Positions 19,071 to 28,660 of a stretch of DNA of 64,000 nucleotides are shown one piece after another. The notes beneath the pieces were generated by a model, which worked only from the letters and a program-made list of their open reading frames with translations, was not told where the DNA came from and did not search any database. The stretch comes from G963422445 sp963422445 (GTDB lineage Bacteria; Pseudomonadota; Alphaproteobacteria; Thalassobaculales; Thalassobaculaceae), in the NCBI GenBank assembly GCA_963422445.2, contig OY729512.2:1116001-1180000 (forward strand). Direction: 5' to 3'. A program made the translations under genes and the position numbers. The stretch's first letter is position 1, and each line of letters opens with the position of its first letter.

Positions 19071-20624
19071 CTATGGGGCTTCCCGCGGTTTGCGGGCAAT
19101 CACGTCGGATAGCATCGCGTTGGCGCGTTCGACCCAGTCGCACAAGGCCGGCCGGGTGTCGCGCGGATCTATCATGTCGTGAATAGCCAGTGATTCGGCG
19201 CGCGGGACCGCGGAGTAGCGATGCGCCATCGCCGCTTCCAGTTCGGCGCGGCGCGCGTCCGGGTCGGAATGCGCGTCGATTTCACGACCGAATGCCACCG
19301 CGACCCCACCCTCGACCGGCACGGCGCCCATTTCCGCCGATGGCCATGCGAGGACATAGGCGTCGGGTCCGTAATGCGCCACGGCTGCGACCCCGAACGA
19401 GCGGCGGACAATGACCGAAGCCCAGGGAACCCGGCAATCGGCGACCGTCAGTACCAGATCGGTGCCGTATCGTATGGTGCCAGCTTTCTCCGCCTCGGGC
19501 CCGATCATGAAGCCGGGTTCGTCAACGAATGTGACGATCGGCAGGTTGAAAGTCTCGCAGGTCTGGACGAAGCGGCGGACCTTTTGCGACCCTTCCGCTG
19601 TCATGGCACCGGCATAGTGGCGGCAGTCATTGGCGAAGATGCCGACGGGCCGGCCGGCCAGGCGCGCCAGGCAGATGATCTGGCCGCGGGCATAGCCGCG
19701 CGCCATTTCGAAGACTGAATCGTTATCGGCGGCCATGGCAATGACCCGGCGCATGTCATAGACCTTGCGCCGGTCTTCCGGAACGATTGACAGCAGCGCC
19801 TCGTCGCGCCGGCTGCCGGAATCTCCGGTTTCGATGATCGGTGGTATTTCCCAGGCATTGCGCGGCATGTAGGACAGAAATCGGCGGATCTGTTCCAGCG
19901 CTCCGGTTTCATCGTCGGCCAGATTGTCGACAACGCCATTGCGGGCGTGGATCCGGGCGCCGCCCAGATCCTCCTTGTCGACCGATTGCCGGAGCGCCCG
20001 CTCGACGACCTTCGGCCCGGCGACCAGAACCTGCGAACCCTCGCGGGTCATAACCGAAAAATGGGACGCGACCAGACGGGCCGCCGGTAGCCCGGCAACG
20101 GCGCCGAGGGCCGCGGTCGCGACGGGAACCGAACGCATGGTCCGGGCGACGGACTGGAATCGCGGCGCGTGAAACACCGGTGCGCCGACAGGCACGCCGC
20201 CCCGGCCGCCGGCGCCGGTGACGCTGCCGCCGCCGCCTTCATGCAGCCGGACCAACGGCAGCAGATATTGCATGGCCAAGTCTTCGGTATAGATGCTCTT
20301 GCGCAGTCCGGCTTCGTTGGGCGATCCGCCGCGCAGCGTGAAGTCCTCGCCGCCGATGACGCAGGATCTGTTGTCGATCTTCCCGAACCCGAGGACGAAA
20401 TTGGCAGGGGTAAAGCTCTTCAGGCTGCCGTCGTCATGGCGCTCCGCGCCACCGGCACCCGGTCCGATCTCGCGGAAACTGCCGGTATCGAGGATGCTGT
20501 CAATCCGCTCCCGAATGGTCAGGCGACCGCGCGCGTGGTGGCGCGCGACGTTTTCGGTGCCGCCCTGAGCGGCTGCGATCGCGCGCTTGCGCCCGATTTC
20601 CTTAATTTCGTTTTCCCAGGCCAT
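19071..20624 (-). CDS. Acyl-CoA carboxylase, carboxyltransferase (beta) subunit
   Basis: A 517-residue enzyme with two crotonase-type halves, as in propionyl-CoA and methylcrotonyl-CoA carboxylase beta subunits. It moves a carboxyl group from biotin to an acyl-CoA. Motifs: ARGRLTIRERIDSILDTGSF near the start, a glycine-rich segment GGGSVTGAGGRGG for CoA binding in the first half, and VGIFANDCRHYAGAMT, TFVDEPGFMIGPEAEKAG and VIVRRSFGVAAVAHYG in the second. No biotin-bearing alpha subunit is next to it, so the acyl-CoA used (propionyl, methylcrotonyl or other) is undecided. It is divergent from the glycine riboswitch and gcv operon. Confidence 0.88.
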   Translation of the reverse strand: MAWENEIKEIGRKRAIAAAQGGTENVARHHARGRLTIRERIDSILDTGSFREIGPGAGGAERHDDGSLKSFTPANFVLGFGKIDNRSCVIGGEDFTLRGGSPNEAGLRKSIYTEDLAMQYLLPLVRLHEGGGGSVTGAGGRGGVPVGAPVFHAPRFQSVARTMRSVPVATAALGAVAGLPAARLVASHFSVMTREGSQVLVAGPKVVERALRQSVDKEDLGGARIHARNGVVDNLADDETGALEQIRRFLSYMPRNAWEIPPIIETGDSGSRRDEALLSIVPEDRRKVYDMRRVIAMAADNDSVFEMARGYARGQIICLARLAGRPVGIFANDCRHYAGAMTAEGSQKVRRFVQTCETFNLPIVTFVDEPGFMIGPEAEKAGTIRYGTDLVLTVADCRVPWASVIVRRSFGVAAVAHYGPDAYVLAWPSAEMGAVPVEGGVAVAFGREIDAHSDPDARRAELEAAMAHRYSAVPRAESLAIHDMIDPRDTRPALCDWVERANAMLSDVIARKPREAP

Positions 20625-20914
20625 AACACGGGTCCCGTTACGCTTGTTGCATCGCAGGCATCATTGCCGATACGCCACCGGGATCAAGTGCCAATCGTCA
20701 TGATGATCTTTCGATATCGCTTTCGACATCGTTCCGATTGTCGCGATGTTCTGATTTTTTCCTTTGTTTTCTTGACGCTGATCCACCCCCGTCAGCATGG
20801 CAGGCGGGTTTCGAATTGAAGATCGTAAGGGGCGTGCCTGCGTCATCGGCAGATCCGGCCGTTGCAATATCGATGCAGAAGGCTATAATCATGTCAAAGA
20901 CCGATGACCCTTGC

Positions 20915-21112
20915 AGGAAGAGACTGGCAGGCCATGTTGGCCGCGGCCGGCGCCGAAGGAGCAACCGCCCCGGAAACTCTCAGGCAAAAGGACCTCAAGG
21001 CGAGGACTCTCTGGAAAGCAGGCTCGGCGGTGCCGCAGCCTCACCGAAGGTGAAAGCCGTACCGGTGGTACGGTGAATCTCTCAGGTTTTCGACAGAGGG
21101 GGCGTCCGTCCC
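20915..21112 (+). ncRNA. Tandem glycine riboswitch upstream of gcvT
   Basis: Two consecutive glycine aptamers. The first (about 20915-20985) holds GCCGAAGGAGCAA and ACTCTCAGGCAAAAGGAC; the second (about 21002-21105) holds CACCGAAGGTGAAAGCC and GTGAATCTCTCAGGTTT, then GACAGAGGGGG. These are the conserved cores of the gcvT RNA class, and the linker is short as usual. It ends about 40 bp before the gcvT start, so glycine binding should switch on the gcvT-gcvH-gcvP operon. The open frame crossing it is not coding. Confidence 0.95.
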
Positions 21113-21153
21113 GGTTTGCCGGGTGCGGGCGGGTCCTGCTGTGGGAAGCCGTG

Positions 21154-22248
21154 ATGTCCGAGTCCGACCTCAAGACGACAATACTGGATCCCCTCCACCG
21201 CAGCCTTGGGGCGCGGATGATTCCCTTCGCTGGCTATGACATGCCGGTGCATTACCAGGCTGGCGTGATGGCTGAGCATCGGCACACCCGGACCAGGGCC
21301 GGGCTGTTCGATGTTTCGCATATGGGACAGGTCCGGCTCGCTGGGCCGACTGTCGCGACCGACCTCGAGATGCTCGTGCCCGGTGACATCAAGGCTCTGA
21401 CCCCCGGGGCCATGCGTTACACGCTGCTGACGTCGGCGACGGGGGGCATTTTCGACGATCTGATCGTCACCAATGCCGGCGACCATTTCATTGTCGTGGT
21501 CAACGCGACCCGAAAGACAGATGATATCGGCCATCTGCGCATCCATCTGGACTGTTCCATTGAGGTTCTGGATCATGCGCTGCTGGCCCTGCAGGGGCCG
21601 GCGGCCGAAGCGGTGCTGGAAAGTCTTGTCCCCGGCGTTGCCGAGCTCGGCTTCATGCGGGCTGGATCATTCGAGATTGCGGGAACAGTCTGCATGGTTT
21701 CACGGTCAGGCTATACTGGCGAGGACGGTTTCGAGATTTCGATCACGCCGGATCGTGCCCAGGATCTCGCCGAGATGCTGTTGGCGCATGACGATGTCGC
21801 GCCGATTGGTCTTGGAGCCCGCGATTCTTTGCGGCTCGAGGCCGGGCTCTGCCTTTACGGACAGGATCTTACCCCGGATACCACGCCGGTCGAAGCCGCC
21901 CTTGCGTGGACGATCGGAAAACGCCGCAGGATCGAAGGCGGATTTCCGGGTGCCGAACGGGTGCTGTCGCAGCTCGCCGAAGGGGCGCCGCGCCGTCGCG
22001 TCGGCCTTCGGCCGGATGGCCGGGCGCCTGCTCGGGCCGGCACCGAGATCACCGATACTGAGGGTGTGTCGATCGGGGTGGTGACAAGTGGTGGCTACGG
22101 ACCGAGTATCGGGGCGCCGATTGCCATGGGATATGTGACTGGCGACCCTGCCGCCGGGACAGCGGTGAATGTGGTGGTCCGCGGCAAGCCACTTCCGGCA
22201 ACGATAGCGGCGATGCCGTTCGTCAAGGCAAATTACAAGCGGGGCTGA
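21154..22248 (+). CDS. gcvT: Glycine cleavage system T protein (aminomethyltransferase)
   Basis: A 364-residue enzyme that moves the methylene group from lipoyl-bound aminomethyl to tetrahydrofolate and releases ammonia. Motifs: HYQAGVMAEHRHTR, LFDVSHMGQVRLAGP (with the typical VSHMGQ), SRSGYTGEDGFEI and LEAGLCLYGQDL. Length is standard. The ATG at 21154 begins MSESDLKTTI; a GTG one codon earlier is possible. It is the first gene after the glycine riboswitch, and gcvH follows 25 bp downstream. Because it contains the same folate-binding fold as the end of SoxA, both may feed methylene-THF. Confidence 0.96.
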   Translation: MSESDLKTTILDPLHRSLGARMIPFAGYDMPVHYQAGVMAEHRHTRTRAGLFDVSHMGQVRLAGPTVATDLEMLVPGDIKALTPGAMRYTLLTSATGGIFDDLIVTNAGDHFIVVVNATRKTDDIGHLRIHLDCSIEVLDHALLALQGPAAEAVLESLVPGVAELGFMRAGSFEIAGTVCMVSRSGYTGEDGFEISITPDRAQDLAEMLLAHDDVAPIGLGARDSLRLEAGLCLYGQDLTPDTTPVEAALAWTIGKRRRIEGGFPGAERVLSQLAEGAPRRRVGLRPDGRAPARAGTEITDTEGVSIGVVTSGGYGPSIGAPIAMGYVTGDPAAGTAVNVVVRGKPLPATIAAMPFVKANYKRG

Positions 22249-22273
22249 TTCGGAACCGGTCAGGGGGAGAACG

Positions 22274-22648
22274 ATGAACAGAGTATATTTTACAGAGGAT
22301 CATGAATGGATTTCGGTTGCAGGCGATTTCGGTACTGTCGGCATTACCGACTATGCTCAGGAACAACTCGGCGATATCGTCTTCATTGAGGTGACGAAAA
22401 CCGAAGGCGCGGTTGCCAAGGGCGACGATGTCGCCGTGGTCGAATCGGTGAAGGCGGCGAGTGATATATACAGTCCGGTCTCTGGTACGGTGACGGAAAT
22501 CAATCCGGCGCTGGATGGAGAGCCCGAAATCGTCAATGCCGATGCCATGGGAGCCGGCTGGATGTACAGGATGATGCTTTCCGATCCGGACGAACTCGGC
22601 GGCTTGATGGACGAGGCCGTTTACCGGGCTTATGTCGACGCTCAATAA
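22274..22648 (+). CDS. gcvH: Glycine cleavage system H protein
   Basis: A 124-residue lipoyl carrier protein that shuttles the aminomethyl group between the P, T and L proteins. The lipoylation site VVESVKAASDIYSPVSG places the modified lysine at residue 60. The N-terminus VYFTEDHEWISV and ITDYAQEQLGDIVFIE are typical. A ribosome site (AGGGGGAGA) lies just before the ATG. It is the middle gene of the gcv operon. No lesion. Confidence 0.97.
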   Translation: MNRVYFTEDHEWISVAGDFGTVGITDYAQEQLGDIVFIEVTKTEGAVAKGDDVAVVESVKAASDIYSPVSGTVTEINPALDGEPEIVNADAMGAGWMYRMMLSDPDELGGLMDEAVYRAYVDAQ

Positions 22649-22693
22649 CGTGACGGGACTCCCGGTTCGCATCACCAAAAGAGGAGACCTTGG

Positions 22694-25582
22694 ATGTCGG
22701 CAAGCTGTTCGCACTTTTCGAATTTGAATCCGCAGGCCGAATTCATCTCCCGGCATATCGGGCCATCGGAGGACGACCAACAGGCGATGCTGCGGACGGT
22801 CGGTGTCGACTCGCTCGAGGCACTTATAGCCCGGACGGTGCCGGCGTCAATTCGCGACGACACGCCCCTTGATCTCGGATCCCCGACCAGCGAAACCGAG
22901 ACACTGGCCCGATTGCGTGACTATGCCGATCGGATAAAGGTCGTCCGTTCGGTGATCGGAATGGGGTATTATTCTTGCCTGACGCCCGGTGTGATACAGC
23001 GCAACATTCTGGAAAACCCGGCCTGGTACACTGCTTACACGCCCTACCAGCCGGAGATCTCGCAGGGCCGGCTTGAGGCGCTCCTCAACTATCAGACCAT
23101 GGTAGCCGATCTCACCGGCATGGAGATTGCCAATGCCTCGCTGCTCGACGAGGCGACGGCGGCAGCCGAGGCGGTGACGCTGTGCCGGAAATTCGCCGAC
23201 GCGGATGGCAATGTGCTGTTCGTCTCGCAGCACTGTCATCCGCAGACCATCGACGTTCTGCAGACCCGGGCCGAATCGGCCGGGATCGAGGTGGTGATTG
23301 GCGACGAGGCCAAAGGCATCGGTGACCGGGTTTTCGCGGTAGTAATCCAGTACCCTGACACCGGCGGCGAGATTAGGGACTATTCGGCATTGGCTGAAAC
23401 GGTCCATGGTCAGGGCGCGAAACTGATCGTTGCGACCGACCTGCTGGCTCTCACGTTGTTGAAACCGCCCGGCGAATGGGGTGCCGATGTGGTCGTCGGG
23501 TCGAGCCAGCGTTTGGGCGTTCCTCTGGGGTTCGGCGGACCGCATGCAGCCTTTTTTGCCACCAACGAGGCCTTCAAAAGGGCTGTGCCGGGCCGTCTTG
23601 TCGGGGTTTCGGTCGATTCGGCTGGCGCCCCGGCATATCGGCTCGCGTTGCAGACCCGGGAACAGCATATCCGCCGGGAGAAGGCGACCAGCAACATCTG
23701 TACCGCCCAGGTATTACTGGCGATCATGGCGTCGATGTATGCCGTCTATCACGGACCGGAGGGACTGAGGCGAATTGCGCAGCGGATTCATCACCTGACG
23801 GCGATACTTGCTCAAGGGCTGCGTGATCTGGGGTACGAGGTGGAAACCTCGGCGTTTTTCGACACGATCACTGTTCGGACCGACGACTGGACCGGGTCCG
23901 TGGTCGAAGCTGCGCGGGTCGAGAACATCAATCTCAGGATTTTCGACAACAAGGTCGGAATTTCGCTCGACGAGACCTGCACGCGCGAGACGATAGTGCG
24001 GCTCTGGATGTTGATGGCTTTCGACTCCATGAAACAGATTTCCTTCGAGACGATTGATACGTCCGTGGCGAGCCGTCTGCCACCCGGCCTGATGCGGGAC
24101 ACCGTTTATCTTGGTCATCCGGTTTTCAACAGCTATCATTCGGAAACGGCGATGTTGCGCTATTTGCGCAAACTTGCGGACAAGGATCTGGCATTGGACC
24201 GATCGATGATTCCGCTCGGATCCTGCACCATGAAACTCAATGCCACGACCGAAATGGTTCCGGTCACCTGGCCGGAATTCTCTCAGGTTCATCCTTTTGC
24301 CCCGAAGGATCAGGTCGAGGGTTATATCGAGATGATACGCGAGCTTGAGCAGATGCTTTGCGCTTGTACCGGTTATGCCGCGGTCTCGTTGCAGCCAAAT
24401 GCCGGATCCCAGGGCGAATACGCTGGTCTGCTGATGATCAGGGCCTATCATCGCAGCCGCGGAGAGGCGCAGCGTGACATTTGCCTGATTCCGAGTTCGG
24501 CTCATGGCACCAACCCGGCATCGGCCGCGATGGCCGGCATGCGTGTGGTGGTCGTCAAATGTGACGATTTGGGCAATGTCGATGTCGACCACCTGCGAGC
24601 GAAAGCGGCGCAGCACGGCGACCGTCTGGCTGCGTTGATGGTCACATATCCTTCAACCCATGGCGTGTTCGAGGATGCCATCGGAACGATCTGCGATGTG
24701 GTGCATGAGCATGGCGGGCAGGTGTATCTCGACGGGGCCAATCTCAATGCCATGGTCGGACTGTGCCAGCCCGGCCAGTTCGGGGCCGATGTCAGCCATC
24801 TGAATTTGCACAAGACATTCTGTATCCCGCATGGCGGCGGCGGCCCCGGTGTCGGCCCGGTTGCCGTGGCCTCCCATCTGGCACCATTCATGCCGGATCA
24901 TCGTTTTGGAACGCCGGACCACGACAATTCGATCGGTCCGGTTAGCGCCGCGCCCTGGGGCAGTGCCGGAATCCTGCCAATCCCATGGACATACATCACC
25001 ATGATGGGGACAGATGGCATGCGGGCCGCGACCATGACTGCGATTCTCAGCGCAAACTATCTGGCGGCGCGTCTGTCGGACCATTTTCCGGTGCTTTATA
25101 GCGGCGCCGAGGGCATGGTGGCGCATGAATGCGTCGTTGACCTGCGGCCGATCAGGGACGCGACAGGTGTGACGGTCGACGATGTGGCAAAGCGTTTGAT
25201 CGATTACGGTTTTCACGCGCCGACGATGTCGTTTCCGGTTCCGGGGACGTTGATGATCGAACCGACAGAAAGCGAACCCAAGGCCGAGCTGGATCGTTTC
25301 GTCGATGCCATGGTGGCAATCCGGACAGAAATCTGCGCGATCGAGGCGGGTCAGATCGCCTATGCCGACAGTCCGCTGGCTCATGCGCCCCATACCGCTG
25401 CGGCGCTGGCTGACGACAACTGGGACCGCGTCTACGGCCGCGGCGAAGCCGTTTTCCCCGAGGGTGGGGTACATGGCGGGAAATACTGGCCGCCGGTGGG
25501 ACGCATTGACAACGTATTCGGAGACCGCAATCTGGTCTGCGCCTGTCCGCCAGTCAGCGATTACCTCGACGCTGCCGATTGA
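22694..25582 (+). CDS. gcvP: Glycine dehydrogenase (decarboxylating), P protein
   Basis: A 962-residue full-length GcvP with both halves fused, as in most proteobacteria outside the split-subunit type. It decarboxylates glycine with pyridoxal phosphate and loads the methylamine on GcvH. The N-terminus FISRHIGPSEDDQQAML is typical; the PLP lysine is in NLHKTFCIPHGGGGPG at about residue 707; STHGVFEDAI and AYHRSRG lie nearby. AGAGGAG precedes the ATG by 7 bases. The stop abuts the stop of the convergent secreted-protein gene with no gap. The L protein (lpd) is not in the window. Confidence 0.97.
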   Translation: MSASCSHFSNLNPQAEFISRHIGPSEDDQQAMLRTVGVDSLEALIARTVPASIRDDTPLDLGSPTSETETLARLRDYADRIKVVRSVIGMGYYSCLTPGVIQRNILENPAWYTAYTPYQPEISQGRLEALLNYQTMVADLTGMEIANASLLDEATAAAEAVTLCRKFADADGNVLFVSQHCHPQTIDVLQTRAESAGIEVVIGDEAKGIGDRVFAVVIQYPDTGGEIRDYSALAETVHGQGAKLIVATDLLALTLLKPPGEWGADVVVGSSQRLGVPLGFGGPHAAFFATNEAFKRAVPGRLVGVSVDSAGAPAYRLALQTREQHIRREKATSNICTAQVLLAIMASMYAVYHGPEGLRRIAQRIHHLTAILAQGLRDLGYEVETSAFFDTITVRTDDWTGSVVEAARVENINLRIFDNKVGISLDETCTRETIVRLWMLMAFDSMKQISFETIDTSVASRLPPGLMRDTVYLGHPVFNSYHSETAMLRYLRKLADKDLALDRSMIPLGSCTMKLNATTEMVPVTWPEFSQVHPFAPKDQVEGYIEMIRELEQMLCACTGYAAVSLQPNAGSQGEYAGLLMIRAYHRSRGEAQRDICLIPSSAHGTNPASAAMAGMRVVVVKCDDLGNVDVDHLRAKAAQHGDRLAALMVTYPSTHGVFEDAIGTICDVVHEHGGQVYLDGANLNAMVGLCQPGQFGADVSHLNLHKTFCIPHGGGGPGVGPVAVASHLAPFMPDHRFGTPDHDNSIGPVSAAPWGSAGILPIPWTYITMMGTDGMRAATMTAILSANYLAARLSDHFPVLYSGAEGMVAHECVVDLRPIRDATGVTVDDVAKRLIDYGFHAPTMSFPVPGTLMIEPTESEPKAELDRFVDAMVAIRTEICAIEAGQIAYADSPLAHAPHTAAALADDNWDRVYGRGEAVFPEGGVHGGKYWPPVGRIDNVFGDRNLVCACPPVSDYLDAAD

Positions 25583-26395
25583 TCACCAACCGGTTTCACT
25601 CTCCCAGAAATCGCGATTGAGAGTTTTCAGCAACATGTCGTGCGCCTTGTCGAGGCAGCCGCGCAGTCGCACTCGATAGCCTGCGTCGGCGTAGTAATTG
25701 CAGCGGTCATAGCTGTCACGGGCTCGTTGGATCCCCTCGATGGTCAGGCCGCGCATCAGGGCCGGATCGATCGAGCGGTCCCAGACCTCGTGACGGGTCC
25801 GGGCGGGAACCGGGCCGGAATGCGGCAGCAGGTTGATCAGACGGGACATGACGAGGGCGGCATCGGCACGCGGATTCGAGTGTTCGAAGAAGCTTTCGGC
25901 GGCGAAACGCCGTGGTCCGGCGGCGAGGGCGCGATCATCCTGTTGTACGACCGGGTCGTCAGCCGGCCGATGCGGCACGAGAGCAACCCCGCGTGGGACT
26001 TCGATGGCGAATGACGCAGGCCCGGACACTACGAGACGGTCAGTCGCCATGGTGACCCGGATCGCGGTGTACCGTCCCTCGCTGGTGAACTCGAGAAGAC
26101 CGGTGCCCGAGAATCGGTTTTCCTGGCCATCCGGTCCGCGGACCACGAGCAGTGGATCAGCGCGTCCGGCAAGGTCGTAACGCTGTCCGTCGACGGGTTT
26201 CGGGCGTTTTTCCTGCATGCAGAAGGTGCTGAAAAATCCCGAACAAACGCCGTCCGCGCAGGTGAGCGGCGTCGGTGTTGCGGTCGCGATAAGGCCCAGC
26301 ACCTGTGGGCGCAGGTTTTCTGTTGCCTGTGAGGGCAGCGTGATCGAAATGGCGATCAGGGCTGCCAGGATGCAGGATTTCAATTCGGAGCGCAT
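25583..26395 (-). CDS. Secreted protein of unknown function
   Basis: A 270-residue protein with a signal peptide (MRSELKSCILAALIAISITL, cut near SQA at residue 24). It holds a cysteine cluster (CADGVCSGFFSTFC, about residues 46-59) and a second pair near the C-terminus (RCNYYADAGYRVRLRGCLDK), suggesting disulfides in the periplasm. A middle part from about 75 to 150 is beta-rich. I do not recognise the family. The longer open frame is rejected because the signal peptide and the GGACAGG ribosome site fix the start at 26395. It lies end to end with gcvP on the other strand, with no spacer. Confidence 0.65.
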   Translation of the reverse strand: MRSELKSCILAALIAISITLPSQATENLRPQVLGLIATATPTPLTCADGVCSGFFSTFCMQEKRPKPVDGQRYDLAGRADPLLVVRGPDGQENRFSGTGLLEFTSEGRYTAIRVTMATDRLVVSGPASFAIEVPRGVALVPHRPADDPVVQQDDRALAAGPRRFAAESFFEHSNPRADAALVMSRLINLLPHSGPVPARTRHEVWDRSIDPALMRGLTIEGIQRARDSYDRCNYYADAGYRVRLRGCLDKAHDMLLKTLNRDFWESETGW

Positions 26396-26717
26396 GACCT
26401 GTCCTTTTTCAATCCGGCAATTTCGCTCGATGGTTTCCGGTTGGCTCGAGTATCCGTTCTCCGTCAAGCCGGGTTCAGATTCTGGGACAATTTCTGCATC
26501 GTCTTGCACCTGGACTGGTCGCGTGCGGGGTCTTGCCACCACGGATGTCCACAACGGCAGACGCCCAGACGTTCTCCCCACCGTCGGACCGACCGCAAGG
26601 AGGTTCCCGGCGCACCATCTGGAGACAAATCTGATCGTTGTCTTTGTCACGTTGCGTCTCCCAGAGATGTCAGTAATTGTGCCTCAGCTGGCAAGCGCCT
26701 GTAAATCGCAGAATATG
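26396..26717. other. Intergenic stretch before IS copy 2
   Basis: About 320 bp with no recognisable gene. It holds the promoter side of the secreted-protein gene and ends at the left edge of IS copy 2. Nothing else notable is seen. Confidence 0.4.
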
Positions 26718-28217
26718 GAGCTTCTTGCAAAATTGCCGGCCCGACCGGTTTTTTGCCTTCTCGAGGCTGATTTTGTTGTCGAGGGCCTGGGTTTCGGGGC
26801 CACCTCGTGGTATGTTGTGTTTCTACAATAACAAGATACCGAGGAGGTGACCCCGAGGACCCTTGGCTCGACCCTATCCGATCTCTGGCACCGATTTCAA
26901 GGGGACCTTTTCCCTGCGTTGGCCGAGGCGGTCGGTCCTCTCCTGGAGACGCACAAGCGTTTCGTGACAGCTCTCGATCTCGTCAAGGTGGAGGGCTTCG
27001 TCGATGAGGTGTGGACCGGTCCGGGTCGGCCCCGGGAGGATCGCCAGGCGCTGGCCCGTGGCGTCATCGCCAAGGCGGTGTGGGGTCTGCCGACGACCCG
27101 CCACCTGATCGACAGGCTCAAGGTGGACCCGACGTTGCGCCGGCTGTGCGGCTGGTCGCGTGTCGCGGAGATCCCGCGTGAAGCGACGTTTTCGCGGGCG
27201 TTTGCCGATTCGCGGGCGTTTGCCGAATGTTCGCAGTCCCGTCTTCCGGAGAGGATGCACGCGGTTCTGGTTGCAGAGACACTGGGCGACGCGCTCATCG
27301 GCCACGTGTCGAGGGACCCGACGGCCATCGAGGCCCGGGAGACGCCGGCCCCGACGCCGAACCGCAAGCGCGGCCGGCCCCGCAAGGGCGCGGAGAGGAC
27401 GAAGGAGCCTGGGCGTCTCGAACAGCAAGCGAACGGGATGGATCTCGATGAGAGGCTCGACGCGCTACCGAAGGTCTGCGATCACGGGGCAAAGAAGAAT
27501 GCCAAAGGGGTCATGGAGGCTTGGCGCGGTTACAAGCTGCATATCGACACAGCAGACTGCGGGGTGCCGCTGAGTACCGTCCTCACCTCGGCATCCGTCC
27601 ATGACAGCCAGGTCGCGATCCCGCTGGCGATGATGACCGCCGGGCGTGTGACCAATCTCTACGATCTCATGGACGCGGCCTATGATGCCAGAGAGATCTA
27701 CCAGATGAGCGAACGGCTTGGCCATGTGCCGATCATCGATGTCAATCCGCGCCGGGACAAGGATCTCAAGGAGGAGCGAGACCGGGAGGCCCGGGCCCGG
27801 CGTGCAATAGGCCATGTCGATCCCGAGACCGTGCGGTTCCGGATCCGGTCCGGTGTCGAGAGGACCAACGCCCGCCTCAAGGATGAGTGTGGCGGGCGCC
27901 ATGTCCGCGTCCGCGGACATTCCAAGGTCGCCTGCCATCTCATGGTCGGCATCCTGGCCCTGGCGGCTGACCAGTTGATACGTCTCGCCGTCCCATAGCG
28001 CGGCTCCGACAACGCATGCCGACCCTTCACGGTCCTCTCGAAGAGAGGGGCCCGGAGTGGCGTGTCCCGATGTCCGCAAAGGTCCCTGTTCGGTCTCATC
28101 GTCTCTGATGAGACACCGCGAATCCATGGATTCCGACCTCCAGGTGCAGAGGTGACCGGGATCAACCGACCGATCCGGGCTCACCGGACCCTGGGAGCAG
28201 GCATTTTGCAAGAGGTT
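26718..28217 (+). mobile_element. 1.5-kb IS, copy 2
   Basis: A 1500-bp copy of the element at 12813-14309, with the same ends (left GAGCTTCTTGCAAAATT, right AATTTTGC-type repeat ending GAGGTT, here with CATTTTGC). The flanking 5-mers (ATATG and CTACG) do not match, so no target duplication remains; this copy may be old, or its flanks may have recombined. It differs from copy 1 by an 18-bp tandem duplication and a missing 15 bp in the transposase. Confidence 0.88.
26847..27998 (+). CDS. DDE transposase of the 1.5-kb IS (copy 2)
   Basis: A 383-residue frame nearly identical to copy 1. The ATG used in copy 1 is AGG here, so translation would have to start at a GTG (26847) that overlaps the ribosome site; expression is doubtful. 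An 18-bp duplication gives ADSRAFAECS near residue 120, and the KARTP stretch is absent. The catalytic segments HIDTADCGVPL, MDAAYDAREIY and VERTNARLKDE look intact and read as the more conserved version. So this copy has a better core but a damaged start. Confidence 0.7.
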   Translation: MTPRTLGSTLSDLWHRFQGDLFPALAEAVGPLLETHKRFVTALDLVKVEGFVDEVWTGPGRPREDRQALARGVIAKAVWGLPTTRHLIDRLKVDPTLRRLCGWSRVAEIPREATFSRAFADSRAFAECSQSRLPERMHAVLVAETLGDALIGHVSRDPTAIEARETPAPTPNRKRGRPRKGAERTKEPGRLEQQANGMDLDERLDALPKVCDHGAKKNAKGVMEAWRGYKLHIDTADCGVPLSTVLTSASVHDSQVAIPLAMMTAGRVTNLYDLMDAAYDAREIYQMSERLGHVPIIDVNPRRDKDLKEERDREARARRAIGHVDPETVRFRIRSGVERTNARLKDECGGRHVRVRGHSKVACHLMVGILALAADQLIRLAVP

Positions 28218-28616
28218 CTACGGACATTCAGGGAATGATCGGAAGCGCCCTGGCCGGGCCGCCGGCCTGACATGGTTCTGCATGACACTTGTCACTGCAT
28301 CCGCCGTATGATCGCGACACCGCTCGGGACGTGGGTGGACGTCAGTCCTGCGAGGATCGGGATGCGCTTATTGCGGCACGACGTTCCCGGACATCGTCGG
28401 ACCGGATTGATATGAGTATCGCAGTGCGGTCGGGATATCGGGGGTCGATTGAGGAAAACGGTCTTGCACCCGCAAGAAAGAAAGCCCAGCGCCTGACTGT
28501 GCCGCGTCTCGATGTGACGGGGCGATCTGCCATGGTGGCCGTCGCCGTGAAACCCGCAACGGCTGTCTTCGGTTTGCGCCGCGTCAGCAAAAGCGTATTG
28601 GAATGTACCGATAATA
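28218..28616. other. Intergenic stretch between IS copy 2 and the nested block
   Basis: About 400 bp. Open frames on both strands lack recognisable domains. This is old host DNA to the left of the CCGCGCTA target duplication at 28617-28624. I see no gene. Confidence 0.4.
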
Positions 28617-28660
28617 CCGCGCTAAGGCTTATCCCTGAGGGCACCGATCAAAATCCGGGG

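Noticed and set aside
20911..21153. The open frame that runs through the glycine riboswitch into gcvT.
   Set aside because: The riboswitch cores explain this DNA; GcvT homology begins at MSESDLKTTI (21154).
26717..28222. A target duplication for IS copy 2.
   Set aside because: The bases next to the two ends (ATATG and CTACG) do not match, so none is claimed.
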